The notes: generated by a model not told the origin, from the sequence alone. A stretch of DNA of 64,000 nucleotides from XYD12-FULL-36-8 sp964613805 (GCA_964613805.1 CAZTJF010000002.1:124001-188000), one strand, 5' to 3'; positions 8,179 through 17,659 are shown, counted from the stretch's first letter. A program made the numbers and translations.

Positions 8179-9366
8179 ATGAAAAAGATCTTGCTCTTTT
8201 TATTCATCTTATTTTTAATTGCGAACATACATTCACAGTCAAATGTGAATCCCGATATTAGTCTTATCGGTAGTTTTAATAGCTTTACTCATAACATTAA
8301 AGGAACTCCCGAATACGGTAAGTTAAACTTCGAGACCCCATCAATGGAATTATTTATTGATGGATATTTGAATCCTTATTCACGAGCTACGGCAAACATT
8401 GCCTATGAAGACGGCGGATTTGGTGTTGAAGAACTGTACGTGCAAATTCTTAGAGGACTTCCCCTTGATATGCAAATCAAAGCGGGAAAATATCTCCTTG
8501 GATTTGGAAAACTCAATACGATTCATCCTCACACATGGCATTTAATTGAAAGACCATTGTTCCATCAAATATTTTTTGGTGAAGAAGGTTTTAGCGACAT
8601 CGGTGTAAATTTTAGTTTTATTCTTCCTACCGAAAGTTTTTACAGTAATCTGGACATAGGAATTTTCAAGGGAGATGCTATTGCGAAAACCGGAGTTCTT
8701 GGTCCTTCAGATGCAGAAAGCTACTTCGATTTACGAGGCAATTCACCGATATTCGTTGGTAGGTTAAGCAGCTTTTTCGGTCTAGATGATTACACAAATC
8801 TTGAAATTGGTTTAAGCAGTTCATATGGTGTTCATGCCAAAATGAATTTTAATACTCTTGGGGATTCAGCTTCAGAACTTGAAAACAAATCACTAAAATA
8901 TTTTTATGCAGGACTCGATTTCAAACTTAAATATAAACCCGATTCTTATACTGCATTAACGTTTCAAGGTGAAGGATTACTAAACAGCCGAGATGTTTTT
9001 AGGCAAGGTGATATTGGAATAAATATTCCGATTGAAAAATCTGAAAAGATAAATACATTCGGTGGCTTTATTTTTATTGATTATTTATTCAATAAGCAGC
9101 TCAGCGTAGGTGTAAAGTACGATTTCACTTATGGTATTATTGGTGACGAACCATCGTTTAGTTCTCTCAGTACCGATGATAAAAATAAAACACAAGGAAT
9201 ATCGGGTTGGTTTGGTTACTATCCTATCGAAGAAACTTTAGCGTTTCGGTTTGAAGTTCAGAATCTTTTTTTTAAGTATGCCGATGGAATTTCCCGGGAC
9301 AGCGAAACTAAAGTAATGCTTCAAATGATATTTTCACTTGGTCCGCATAAAGCACATTCATTTTAA
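8179..9366 (+). CDS. outer-membrane beta-barrel protein, metal cluster
   Basis: A 395-residue protein with a signal peptide (about 1-19, ending NIHSQ) and alternating hydrophobic strands throughout, ending in an aromatic-rich strand as porins do. Histidines cluster at about 114-129 (TIHPHTWHLIERPLFHQ). It has no TonB plug domain, so it is more like a porin than a TonB receptor. It starts at ATG after AGGAGA and is followed after 20 bp by the metal-binding lipoprotein-like ZnuA homologue. A role in letting zinc or another metal cross the outer membrane is inferred from this neighbourhood. Confidence 0.7.
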   Translation: MKKILLFLFILFLIANIHSQSNVNPDISLIGSFNSFTHNIKGTPEYGKLNFETPSMELFIDGYLNPYSRATANIAYEDGGFGVEELYVQILRGLPLDMQIKAGKYLLGFGKLNTIHPHTWHLIERPLFHQIFFGEEGFSDIGVNFSFILPTESFYSNLDIGIFKGDAIAKTGVLGPSDAESYFDLRGNSPIFVGRLSSFFGLDDYTNLEIGLSSSYGVHAKMNFNTLGDSASELENKSLKYFYAGLDFKLKYKPDSYTALTFQGEGLLNSRDVFRQGDIGINIPIEKSEKINTFGGFIFIDYLFNKQLSVGVKYDFTYGIIGDEPSFSSLSTDDKNKTQGISGWFGYYPIEETLAFRFEVQNLFFKYADGISRDSETKVMLQMIFSLGPHKAHSF

Positions 9367-9386
9367 ATTTATTAAGGAATTCAAAA

Positions 9387-10265
9387 ATGAAAAAAACATA
9401 TTTATCCGCACTAATTATATTATTCAGCACATTAGCTCTGGCAGAGGTTAAAGTCGTAACTACCACAACCGTTATTTATGATCTTGTAAAAGAAATCGGT
9501 AAGGAAAAAGTTAAGGTGGACTACCTTTGCCGAGGCGATCAAGATCCGCACTTTCTCGAAATTCTTCCAAGCTACATGCTAAAGCTTCGCAATGCAAATT
9601 TGGTTTTCAAAATTGGTTTGGGCTTGGAAATGTGGCTTCAACAGCTAATTGACGGATCAAGAAACAACAAATTAAAGTTAATTGATCTTTCAACTGATAT
9701 TGAAAAGAAAGAAGTGCCAACGGGAAAAATTGATGCGAGCCAAGGTGATATTCATCCTTACGGAAATCCTCACTACTGGCTCGATCCTGAGAATGCAAAG
9801 ATTATGGTAAAAAATATTTGTGAGGCACTTTCAGATGAATCACCAGAAAATGCTCAATATTTTAAAAAGAACTTGAATGATTACATTTCTAAATTGGATA
9901 CTAAAATTGTTGAGTGGAAATCAAAATTGTCCGGCTTAAAAGGAAAGTCCATCATCACATTCCATAAAAGTTGGGTTTACTTTGGAGACAGATTCGGTTT
10001 AAAAATTGCTGGATATGTTGAGCCAAAACCGGGAATTCCTCCAACACCTTCTCACAATGCTGAACTGATTTCTGAAATCAAAAGGTCAAATATTAAACTA
10101 ATTTTGATGGAAAATTATCACAGCGATAATGCTCCTAATCAGCTTGCAAAAGCAACGGGAGCAAAAGTTGTGAAAGTTGCAAATGCAGTTTATGGTCAAT
10201 CAGGCATCAATTCATATGTTCAAATGATTGACTCGATTGTTAATTCTCTTTCAAGCAATCCTTAG
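9387..10265 (+). CDS. zinc/manganese ABC transporter substrate-binding protein
   Basis: A 292-residue periplasmic metal-binding protein of the ZnuA/cluster A-I family. A signal peptide (about 1-19) precedes VKVVTTTTVIYDL. Expected metal ligands are H55 in DQDPHF, H129 in GNPHYWLDP and H193 in TFHKSW, with the fourth ligand expected near the acidic MENYHSDNA segment. The long histidine-rich loop of many ZnuA proteins is absent, so zinc versus manganese cannot be decided. It is encoded with the ATPase and permease immediately downstream. Confidence 0.88.
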   Translation: MKKTYLSALIILFSTLALAEVKVVTTTTVIYDLVKEIGKEKVKVDYLCRGDQDPHFLEILPSYMLKLRNANLVFKIGLGLEMWLQQLIDGSRNNKLKLIDLSTDIEKKEVPTGKIDASQGDIHPYGNPHYWLDPENAKIMVKNICEALSDESPENAQYFKKNLNDYISKLDTKIVEWKSKLSGLKGKSIITFHKSWVYFGDRFGLKIAGYVEPKPGIPPTPSHNAELISEIKRSNIKLILMENYHSDNAPNQLAKATGAKVVKVANAVYGQSGINSYVQMIDSIVNSLSSNP

Positions 10266-10296
10266 TTACTTTTGATCAAGCAATAAAAATAAGTGA

Positions 10297-11058
10297 TTGA
10301 ATAAATTGAACTCTGAGCTAATCAAATTTTCAGATGTAACGATCGGCTACGGGAAGAAGCCAATTATTGAAGACATAAACTTCTCAATTCATGAAAATGA
10401 TTTTATAGGTGTTGTTGGACCTAACGGAGCAGGAAAAACCACACTTCTTAAAACTTTACTTGGAAATCTTAAACCCCTATCAGGCGAAATAACCTCAGAT
10501 AAAGTGCAATTTGGATACGTTCCACAAAAGGATGTAGTGCAACCTCTTCTTCCCTATTCCGTTTATGATGTTGTTATGATGGGTAGATATTCGTTGATTG
10601 GAAAATTGAGTAAACCCCATAAAGAAGATGAGGAATTAGTTAATGCTTGCTTAGCACATGTAGGAATAGAAGAATTGAAAAATCACTGTTATAATAGTTT
10701 ATCAGGTGGGCAGAGACAAAGGACTTTAATTGCCCGTGCACTTGCGGTACAACCAAAAATATTAATTTTAGATGAACCTACTAATGGAATGGACACACCT
10801 TCTCATTACTCTTTGCTCGAGCTGATTTCAAAATTGCACGATGAAAGCAATCTGACTGTTTTAATTGTAAGTCATTTGCTGACTGATGTGGCAAACATTG
10901 TAAAAAGATTAATGATGCTTGAGAAAAATCATTTTCAAATAGGAAACATTGAAGACATTTTGTCTGAAGATAATTTAAAAAAAACTTATTCATCAGATTT
11001 CAACGTTTCAAAAATTAATGGCGAGTATTTAATAAGCTCAAAGAAAAGGTATGAATAA
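10297..11058 (+). CDS. metal ABC transporter ATP-binding protein
   Basis: A 253-residue ABC ATPase that powers the metal importer from the cytoplasmic side. The Walker A motif GPNGAGKTT lies near residue 46, the signature LSGGQRQR near 132 and the Walker B LILDEPTNG near 155. It must begin at the TTG at 10297 or the TTG at 10306, because TGA immediately precedes the first in frame and no ATG lies upstream of the P-loop. The stop codon directly abuts the start of the permease gene. Confidence 0.92.
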   Translation: MNKLNSELIKFSDVTIGYGKKPIIEDINFSIHENDFIGVVGPNGAGKTTLLKTLLGNLKPLSGEITSDKVQFGYVPQKDVVQPLLPYSVYDVVMMGRYSLIGKLSKPHKEDEELVNACLAHVGIEELKNHCYNSLSGGQRQRTLIARALAVQPKILILDEPTNGMDTPSHYSLLELISKLHDESNLTVLIVSHLLTDVANIVKRLMMLEKNHFQIGNIEDILSEDNLKKTYSSDFNVSKINGEYLISSKKRYE

Positions 11059-11937
11059 TTGGAAACCATTCAGCAATTAATTGAACTTTTTCCATATGCA
11101 ATCATGGGAAGCATCATTGCAGGTTTGATATGTGCCTTTTTAGGAATTTTTGTAGTTTCTCAACGGGTTGTATTTTTAGGGGCTTCTTTAACTCAAGTGT
11201 CCGTTGCGGGAGTGGCGTTTTCATTTCTTCACCTAATAAATTTAGAGGGTTTTCTCACAAGCATTTTCAAAATTGATATTGAGCATAATACATTTTTCCA
11301 CAACTTTGAACCGGCTTTTTTCTCTTTAACATTTGCTGTTATTTGTGTTCTGATATTTTCTCAAACTTACCGCCAAAAGTTTCTTACGCAAGATGGAGTT
11401 CTTGGAACGATGTTCGTAATTGCTATTGCACTGAGAATCATCTTTATTCAAAAAAGTCCTGCTGCAGAGGTGAGTGAGATCGAATCAATACTGAAAGGCG
11501 ATATTTTATTTATTGGTGCCACGCAGTTTTATACACTGTTTGCTATAACAATAATTACATTTCTTGTTTTCATAATCTTTCAAAAGCAATTGAAGTCTGT
11601 AACGTTCGATCCAGATACCGCAATGGCACATGGAATAAATTCCAGATTTTGGCTACTGGTTTTTTATTTATTTGTCGGAATGGGGATTTCTTTAACAACT
11701 AGATTCGTTGGGGATGTATTTGTCTTTGCATATTTAATTATTCCTTCATCGATCGGAATATTTATTGGTAAAAAAATATCTCAAGTATTCCTTATTTCGG
11801 TTTTAGTTGGAGCAATTGTGCCTCCCGTTTCACTTTACTTTGCATTTATTTTTGATGTTTCCAGTGGGCCAACTGCAGTTGTGCTGGTGTTTATCATTTT
11901 CATTTTGACTTACTTTGCCAAGAAATTTTTTACTTAA
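11059..11937 (+). CDS. metal ABC transporter permease
   Basis: A 292-residue inner-membrane permease of the ABC-3 (ZnuB/MntB) family with about eight hydrophobic helices. Recognisable blocks are AFLGIFVVSQRVVFLGASLTQ near the N-terminus and the late GDVFVFAYLIIPSSIG segment. The TTG start at 11059 directly follows the TAA of the ATPase gene and has GAAAAGG upstream, which indicates translational coupling. It is the last gene of the metal-uptake cluster and is followed by a hairpin terminator. Confidence 0.9.
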   Translation: METIQQLIELFPYAIMGSIIAGLICAFLGIFVVSQRVVFLGASLTQVSVAGVAFSFLHLINLEGFLTSIFKIDIEHNTFFHNFEPAFFSLTFAVICVLIFSQTYRQKFLTQDGVLGTMFVIAIALRIIFIQKSPAAEVSEIESILKGDILFIGATQFYTLFAITIITFLVFIIFQKQLKSVTFDPDTAMAHGINSRFWLLVFYLFVGMGISLTTRFVGDVFVFAYLIIPSSIGIFIGKKISQVFLISVLVGAIVPPVSLYFAFIFDVSSGPTAVVLVFIIFILTYFAKKFFT

Positions 11938-11944
11938 AATAAAA

Positions 11945-11963
11945 AGCCGTCGCAAGGACGGCT
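11945..11963. terminator. hairpin terminator after metal permease
   Basis: AGCCGTC (11945-11951) pairs with GACGGCT (11957-11963) around a 5-nt loop, flanked by A-rich sequence on the left and an AT-rich tract on the right. It can serve both the permease gene and the convergent PepSY-like gene. Confidence 0.7.
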
Positions 11964-11984
11964 AAAAATAATTTTAATGAAAAA

Positions 11985-12491
11985 CTAATTCTGTTTGATT
12001 CTTAAAACTTGTCCAGTTTCCGCATGAATTCTTATTTCCCAATTTCCATCATTAACAGTGAGGAAAAATCTATACTCCCAACGATTATCGCTTTCATCTT
12101 TTTCAAGCTTCCATGATGTAATGTTTCCAAATTTTGCATTTAATGCAACGACTCGAATATCCTGGTAAAGCATTAAATCGTTGCCAGGATCAAGATCATA
12201 ATCAAATGGGCCGCTTAACCCGTGGATTTCTCGTATCTGACTTGTATTATGAAAATATTCAAACTTAATTAAAGCACCCGAGGATGTTAAAATTTTAACT
12301 TCCCAAAGATCATCACTATTTATCTTAATATTATTAACCGAAACAAGACTCCCCTGTACTGAAGATAAAGATTTTTGCACGGCTTGTTGTTCACTCATTT
12401 GATTAGGCACGACATTCACTTCATCTTTACAAGCGGTAAAGACGATTAATATTGCTAAAAACGGCATCAACAAAATTCTTTGTATTAACAT
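11985..12491 (-). CDS. PepSY-like lipoprotein
   Basis: A 168-residue predicted lipoprotein with an N-terminal hydrophobic segment and lipobox IVFTAC (Cys near 21). The C-terminal part, ending NDGNWEIRIHAETGQVLRI, looks like a PepSY domain. A related but more degenerate strand pattern occurs between about 60 and 95. PepSY domains are thought to inhibit peptidases or to sense the envelope, but a specific job cannot be read here. It faces the metal-uptake cluster convergently. Confidence 0.65.
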   Translation of the reverse strand: MLIQRILLMPFLAILIVFTACKDEVNVVPNQMSEQQAVQKSLSSVQGSLVSVNNIKINSDDLWEVKILTSSGALIKFEYFHNTSQIREIHGLSGPFDYDLDPGNDLMLYQDIRVVALNAKFGNITSWKLEKDESDNRWEYRFFLTVNDGNWEIRIHAETGQVLRIKQN

Positions 12492-12650
12492 GATTTTTCC
12501 CTTTTATTATTCTGAGATTATTTATTTAACTTTCACAAGTAATAGTAGACTCAAAATTAGACTTTGGGACATTTTAAAAAAATATTTTTATAATAAACTT
12601 CCTTGTGGCAAATAAAATCTTTATATTTTTACTGAAAATCGTAGTTAAGT

Positions 12651-13409
12651 ATGAACATATATAATCACCTGTTAAAAACAATTGAAACAAAAGGAGCTGC
12701 CTATCTAATTTTATTAGATCCGGATAAGTTGAACTCCGATAAATTTGAAATGTTTATCAAAAAATGTAATGACGCAGGTGTGGATGGATTTTTAATCGGC
12801 GGCAGCTTAATGCTTAATGGTGACTTTGATGGCTTTATAAAGAAAATTAAGCAATCAACAAAACTTCCTGCAATAATTTTCCCCGGGGCAATAAACCAAG
12901 TCACTCCGTTTGCCGATGCAATATTATTTTTATCTGTAGTAAGTGGAAGAAATCCCGAGCATTTAATCGGGAAACATGTATTAGCTGCTCCTTTGGTCAA
13001 GCGAGCAGATTTAGAACCCATTTCAACAGCATATATTTTAATTGAGTCAGGCACGGCTACTACAGCTCAATACATGAGCGGCAGTTCACCGGTGCCAAGA
13101 AACAAACCTGAAATTGCAGCAGCAACAGCATTAGCTTCTGAATATATCGGTATGAAACTGATTTATCTTGAGGCGGGTTCAGGTGCACAGCAAACTGTAC
13201 CTAACGAAATGGTGAAAGCAGTATCGTCAATCTGTTCTGTTCCGGTCATTGTTGGTGGTGGGATTAAATCATCAAAAATTGCAAGAGAAAAAGTTGATAA
13301 CGGCGCCAAGATAATTGTAACGGGAAACTTTTTTGAGAACGAAGGTAACTGGGGAATGATTAAAGAATTTGCAGATGCGGTTCATAAAAAACTTTCAATT
13401 ACTACTTAA
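12651..13409 (+). CDS. geranylgeranylglyceryl phosphate synthase
   Basis: A 252-residue TIM-barrel prenyltransferase of the GGGPS/PcrB family. The enzyme makes the first ether bond between glycerol-1-phosphate and a polyprenyl diphosphate. Typical blocks are LILLDPDK (residues 20-27), DGFLIGGS (44-51), LPAIIFPG, YLEAGSGA and the phosphate-binding VPVIVGGGIKS. The IESGTATTAQYMSGSSPVPRNK segment resembles the group II enzymes found in Bacteroidota and some archaea. It is followed 23 bp later by gmhA. Product chain length and physiological role in bacteria remain uncertain. Confidence 0.92.
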   Translation: MNIYNHLLKTIETKGAAYLILLDPDKLNSDKFEMFIKKCNDAGVDGFLIGGSLMLNGDFDGFIKKIKQSTKLPAIIFPGAINQVTPFADAILFLSVVSGRNPEHLIGKHVLAAPLVKRADLEPISTAYILIESGTATTAQYMSGSSPVPRNKPEIAAATALASEYIGMKLIYLEAGSGAQQTVPNEMVKAVSSICSVPVIVGGGIKSSKIAREKVDNGAKIIVTGNFFENEGNWGMIKEFADAVHKKLSITT

Positions 13410-13432
13410 CCATAATAAGTAAAAAATTAAAA

Positions 13433-14014
13433 ATGGATAAAAGAAAATTTATTATAGATTCATTAGTAGAAAGTTCTGAAACTAAAATCGCCATACAGAA
13501 TCAATGCATGGACGATATACTTTCTGCTGTTGACTTATTAGTTAAAACATTCAAAGGTGGAAAGAAACTTTTGCTTTGCGGAAACGGCGGAAGTGCGGCT
13601 GATTGCCAACACATTGCTACTGAACTGATGATCAGATTGAGTCATAACATAAAACGACCTGCACTTCCAGCAATTGCTCTTACTACCGACACATCAAATC
13701 TTACTGCAGGCGGTAATGACATTGGATTTGAGAATGTCTTTGCAAGAAGTGTTGAAGGTTTAGGAACCGAAGGAGATGTGCTTCTTGCGATCTCTACAAG
13801 CGGGAACTCACCAAACATTATCAAAGCAGTTGAAAAAGCGAAGCAAAAGCAAATGAATGTAATTGGTTTCCTTGGTGGCACTGGCGGCAAAATGAAGGAT
13901 ATTGTTTCACTTCCAATTACAGTTCCATCAACAAATGTTCAAAGAATTCAGGAAGGACACATAACAATAGCTCACATAATTTTAGAATTAGTTGAGAGAG
14001 AAATTTATAACTAA
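13433..14014 (+). CDS. gmhA: phosphoheptose isomerase
   Basis: A 193-residue SIS-domain isomerase that converts sedoheptulose-7-phosphate to D-glycero-manno-heptose-7-phosphate for the lipopolysaccharide core. The SIS motifs GNGGSAADCQHIATEL (50-65) and STSGNSPN (121-128) are clear. The zinc ligands of the E. coli enzyme are conserved as H60, E64, Q173 and H181 (RIQEGHITIAHIILE). The start ATG at 13433 gives family length. It follows the GGGP synthase gene and precedes an FAD oxidoreductase in the same direction with short gaps, so cotranscription is likely. Confidence 0.95.
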   Translation: MDKRKFIIDSLVESSETKIAIQNQCMDDILSAVDLLVKTFKGGKKLLLCGNGGSAADCQHIATELMIRLSHNIKRPALPAIALTTDTSNLTAGGNDIGFENVFARSVEGLGTEGDVLLAISTSGNSPNIIKAVEKAKQKQMNVIGFLGGTGGKMKDIVSLPITVPSTNVQRIQEGHITIAHIILELVEREIYN

Positions 14015-14042
14015 TCCCTCTTCAAATTAAATCAACCTTAAT

Positions 14043-15695
14043 ATGCCTGCCTTAAATTTTGATGTACTAATAATCGGCGGCGGAGCAAGCGGTTCGGCTG
14101 CCGGAATTCAATCTGCGCGTCTTGGTGCAAAAACACTAATTGTTGAGGAAACTCCATGGCTTGGCGGTATGATAACTTCAGCAGGTGTATCAGCTTTTGA
14201 TGGTAATAAGTATGCACTTGGCGGAGGAATTTTTGGTGAGCTAAGAAAAAAGATTGAAGATTATTACGGCGGTCCAGAAAAAACATTTACGGGATGGATT
14301 AGTCTCACCTGTTTTGAACCAAAAGTCGGAAAACAATTCCTTCATCAAATGGCAGATGCAGAACAAAATTTGACCATTTGGTTTGAATCTAAACTTATTA
14401 AAGTACTGAGAGAAAAGAATAAGATAGTTGGAGCAGTTGTAAGAAGAAATGATGAAACTAAAGTTGAAGTGAGAGCAAAAGTGACAATCGAAGCAACTGA
14501 ATTTGGAGATGTGCTTGCTCTTAGTAATGTTCCTTACCAGCTCGGTAGAGATTCAAAAAGTGATACAGGTGAACCACATGCACCAAAAATTGCAGATGAT
14601 GAAATTCAGGACATGACTTACTGTGCAATCTTAAAAAATTACAAAGCAAAAGCTTCTCAAGTAAAAGCATCTCCCTCATATAAACCCGATTTGTTTAAAT
14701 GCTCTACTGCAGAGGATTGTGATAATCCAGATGAATCATTTCTAAATCACAAGTTGCACACTTGGGAAAGCTTTATTACATACGCTGCACTGCCTAATGA
14801 TAAATACTTACTCAATTGGCCTTTCAGGGCAAATGATTATTTGACGACGAGAGATATTTATGAAAATCCATCTTCTCGTGAATATCATTTTCAAAAAGCG
14901 AAAGAGCAAACTCTAAACTACATTCACTACATTCAAACTAAACTTGGTCATCCCGAATGGGGTTTGGAAGTGGATGAATTTCCAACCGAGGATCATCTTC
15001 CATTCATACCATACGTTCGCGAGAGCAGAAGAATGAAAGGTATTAGGTTAATGGTTGAAGAAGATGTAATTCCAATGAAAAATTCTTTTCGTCCGCCATT
15101 GATGAAGGACAGCATCGCTGTCGGAGATTATTTCTTAGACCACCATCATAGTTCATTCTTTAAACCGCCGCACGAAAGATTGCAAGAAAAACTTCCGACA
15201 AATGCATCTTTCCAAATTCCATATTATTCACTTATACCAGAAAATGTAGATGGATTAATCGCTGCTGAAAAAAGCATTTCTGTTTCGCACATAGTTAATG
15301 GCTGCACGCGACTTCAGCCGGTTGTAATGCTGATTGGACAAGCTGCCGGCGCTGCTGCAGCATTATCAGTTAACCATAATGTTGAACCACGAAATGTTAG
15401 TGTAACAGAACTTCAAAAGATTCTTCTCACAGCCGGGTGTCAATTGTTTCCTTATAAAGATTTGTGGAATCATCATTCTGAATTTCTAGCTGTTCAACTT
15501 TTAGCGTTAGAAGGGATTTTAATTGATTCAGAAGACTTCACTTTTCAACCGGATGCACTTGTGACTGCTGAAGAAGCAAATATCCTATTGAAAAAATCTA
15601 AATCAAAAATCGATGTGGAAGAATTAATTGGTTTGAAAAGATCAGATGCATTCAGCAGAATTTATAATTCGATTAAAAGTCTTCAAGTATCATAG
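14043..15695 (+). CDS. FAD-dependent oxidoreductase with SLH-like tail
   Basis: A 550-residue flavoprotein of the FAD_oxidored family (often named after xanthan lyase neighbours). An N-terminal Rossmann motif DVLIIGGGASGSAAG (residues 7-21) is followed by ETPWLGGMITSAGV. Near residue 428, NGCTRLQPVVMLIGQAAGAAA closes the FAD domain. The C-terminal part (AVQLLALEGILIDSEDF and FQPDALVTAEEA, about 475-520) resembles an S-layer-homology repeat, which is usual in this family. The substrate is unknown. The stop overlaps the convergent DUF192 gene by 6 bp. Confidence 0.8.
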   Translation: MPALNFDVLIIGGGASGSAAGIQSARLGAKTLIVEETPWLGGMITSAGVSAFDGNKYALGGGIFGELRKKIEDYYGGPEKTFTGWISLTCFEPKVGKQFLHQMADAEQNLTIWFESKLIKVLREKNKIVGAVVRRNDETKVEVRAKVTIEATEFGDVLALSNVPYQLGRDSKSDTGEPHAPKIADDEIQDMTYCAILKNYKAKASQVKASPSYKPDLFKCSTAEDCDNPDESFLNHKLHTWESFITYAALPNDKYLLNWPFRANDYLTTRDIYENPSSREYHFQKAKEQTLNYIHYIQTKLGHPEWGLEVDEFPTEDHLPFIPYVRESRRMKGIRLMVEEDVIPMKNSFRPPLMKDSIAVGDYFLDHHHSSFFKPPHERLQEKLPTNASFQIPYYSLIPENVDGLIAAEKSISVSHIVNGCTRLQPVVMLIGQAAGAAAALSVNHNVEPRNVSVTELQKILLTAGCQLFPYKDLWNHHSEFLAVQLLALEGILIDSEDFTFQPDALVTAEEANILLKKSKSKIDVEELIGLKRSDAFSRIYNSIKSLQVS

Positions 15696-16244
15696 TTTGG
15701 AGGTCACAGTCCAATTTATTTTATCTCCAACATTTATCTTATGCTTATCAGTAAATCCCGCGTTGACCTCTAAAACATACCTTGCCGGCGCAGTTGAAGG
15801 ATATGATTGATCTGAAAGCACTTTTGTGTTTTTGTGAATTGTAACTATTTGTTTATTTGAATTTATAAAAATCATATCAAGTGAAATGAGTGTGTTTCTC
15901 ATCCAAAAGGATTGCATTGCATCATCGGGAAAAATAAATAACATTCCCTGTTTCTCTTCCATAGAAACACGTTTCATTAATCCAAGCTGGCGATCATAAT
16001 CTGTGTCCGCTATTTCAATATCAATTTTTGTCTTTTGGTTATTTAATGAATCAGCAAACGTCAGTTCACCTTCCTTGTGAAACATATAATAAACCTCATC
16101 ACTGCTTTCTTTGTTTAGTATTCCTGGAAAGACAAATAATATTATAATAGCCGCAATTACAATTCCGGCAAATGCATAATACTTTTTATCAATCGTTTCG
16201 TTTTTTGAATGCTTAGGTTGAGTTTTCTTTTTTTGATTTGTCAT
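15690..16244 (-). CDS. DUF192 membrane-anchored protein
   Basis: A 184-residue protein with a lysine-rich cytoplasmic N-terminus and one transmembrane helix (about 23-43). A DUF192 domain follows, recognised by RQLGLMKRVSMEEKQGMLFIF, SFWMRNTLISLDMIFI and the final VLEVNAGF. DUF192 proteins are exported single-domain proteins of unknown biochemistry. The C-terminus overlaps the FAD oxidoreductase gene on the other strand. Confidence 0.85.
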   Translation of the reverse strand: MTNQKKKTQPKHSKNETIDKKYYAFAGIVIAAIIILFVFPGILNKESSDEVYYMFHKEGELTFADSLNNQKTKIDIEIADTDYDRQLGLMKRVSMEEKQGMLFIFPDDAMQSFWMRNTLISLDMIFINSNKQIVTIHKNTKVLSDQSYPSTAPARYVLEVNAGFTDKHKINVGDKINWTVTSKL

Positions 16245-16345
16245 AATGTTAAAAATTGTTTTTATTGGCGGAGTTAAAATAAAAAATATTTCCGTTTATT
16301 TAATTTTTCAATTAGCATAAAAGCCTTTTCTACCTAAATTAATCT

Positions 16346-16437
16346 TGGTAGAACTTTGTGACTAAGTGTCTTGGTAGCTAACTTTTATATTATTTAATAA
16401 AAGTGTTTTTGCCACTAAGGCACAAAGACACCAAGCA
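16346..16437. repeat. imperfect inverted repeat upstream of hydrolase
   Basis: The stretch around ACTTTGTGACTAAGTGTC is mirrored about 50 bp later by GCCACTAAGGCACAAAGACA, with roughly two thirds of positions able to pair. It consists of repeated CAC and AAG phrases, like the element at 865-949. It is non-coding and lies before the alpha/beta hydrolase gene. Confidence 0.45.
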
Positions 16438-16491
16438 CTACGAAAAAATGAGATTTAAGGACAGTCCCGAAACTGAACAATATTCTATAAA

Positions 16492-17331
16492 ATGAATTCA
16501 AATATAATCGAACGCCACGGAATACATCTTTCTGAAACTCATTCTAAAATGATTATCAGCGGCTGGGGGAAAGAAGCTTATGAAAATTCAATAGTAGAAA
16601 GAATCACTTATCTTTCTGAAGGATTGAAAGTTAAAGGTTATATTGCATATCTGAAAGACACAACAAAAAAATATCCTTGCATAATCTGGTGCAGAGGCGG
16701 AATTGGAAACAATGGTGCCATTGATACTTTCACTGCACGAGGAATTTTCGGTCAGCTTGCAAGCTGGGGTTACTGTGTCTTTGCTTCTCAATACAGAGGG
16801 AACGCTGGGGGTGAAGGTTACGATGAAGTTGGCGGAAGTGATGTAAATGATATTTTGAATTTAATCCCTTTGGCAGATGAAATCTCACAAGCTGAAAAAT
16901 CGATCTGGGCAATTGAGGGCTGGAGCCGTGGCGGTATGATGGCTTTATTAACTTTGCAAAGAAATCCTACTTTCAAATGTGCTGTGCTGGTTGGTGCCAT
17001 CTCAAATGTTGAAGAGTACGCAAATAACAGCCCTAACCTAAAAAGTTATTATGAAAATCTTATCGGAAAAGAAAAGCTTGAACAAGAATTGAAAAAACGT
17101 TCAGTAATAAATTTTGTGAATGAGCTTCCTAAAATTCCATTGCTCTTAATTCATGGTGCAGAAGATGAAACTGTTTCACCAAATCAGTCAATTGAGCTAG
17201 CGAAAAAATTTGATGAGATTAACATATCCTATAAATTAGTTTTACCTCGGAATGGAGATCACTTTCTCAGAAAGAACAGAAAGGAAGTTGACGAACTGAG
17301 AAAGACTTGGTATCAAGAACATTTGAAATGA
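16492..17331 (+). CDS. alpha/beta hydrolase, S9 peptidase-like
   Basis: A 279-residue serine hydrolase related to the catalytic domain of prolyl oligopeptidases and acetyl xylan esterases. The triad is visible: S145 in GWSRGG, D225 in HGAEDETVSP and H257 in NGDHFL. The segment PCIIWCRGGIGNN supplies the oxyanion region. There is no signal peptide, so it should be cytoplasmic. The substrate is unknown. It is monocistronic, and a hairpin follows its stop codon. Confidence 0.83.
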   Translation: MNSNIIERHGIHLSETHSKMIISGWGKEAYENSIVERITYLSEGLKVKGYIAYLKDTTKKYPCIIWCRGGIGNNGAIDTFTARGIFGQLASWGYCVFASQYRGNAGGEGYDEVGGSDVNDILNLIPLADEISQAEKSIWAIEGWSRGGMMALLTLQRNPTFKCAVLVGAISNVEEYANNSPNLKSYYENLIGKEKLEQELKKRSVINFVNELPKIPLLLIHGAEDETVSPNQSIELAKKFDEINISYKLVLPRNGDHFLRKNRKEVDELRKTWYQEHLK

Positions 17332-17352
17332 AAAAGCGGTCTAATGACCGCT
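17331..17352 (-). terminator. terminator for minus-strand cassette side
   Basis: AGCGGTC (17335-17341), TAAT, GACCGCT (17346-17352). The A run at 17331-17335 becomes a T run on the minus strand, so it would stop transcription coming from the cassette region. On the plus strand no T run follows. Confidence 0.6.
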
Positions 17353-17520
17353 GGCAAATTACCTTCACATGCCTTTATTCGTCAACCAGAAACAATACCA
17401 GATTCTCCCCTAAATTTAGATTCTGCGAGTAACTAATTCCTAATCATAGTGAAATTTGTTTTTAGTTTCTATCATATCTGTAGCGCAAAATTCATTCTTT
17501 TCACCAAGATAATAAATCGC

Positions 17521-17657
17521 GCATAACGTTTTCGGGCTTTGCGTTCGGACGGGTTTCGGAGCACAAAACTGTCTGCCAGCACTGAATCCCGCTTAGCGGG
17601 ACACAAAGCTCCAAGTTTGCACGTCACCCCGCCTGACGCAAAACCCGTGTTACAAGC
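17521..17657 (-). repeat. attC-like recombination site at cassette end
   Basis: This imperfect palindrome runs from GCATAAC (17521-17527) to GTTACAAGC (17649-17657). The inner arms GGGCTTTGCGTTC and CCTGACGCAAAACCC pair strongly. Read on the minus strand it starts with GCTTGTAAC right after the 86-residue ORF stop and ends with GTTATGC, the layout of an integron attC site (R'' and R' boxes). Its loop contains a mini-palindrome TCCCGCTTAGCGGGA (17587-17601). The core boxes fit the RYYYAAC/GTTRRRY consensus only partly. Confidence 0.55.
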
Positions 17658-17659
17658 AG

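Noticed and set aside
17332..17520. A gene between the alpha/beta hydrolase and the cassette
   Set aside because: Only short frames without start signals are present. The stretch holds a terminator and AT-rich spacer.
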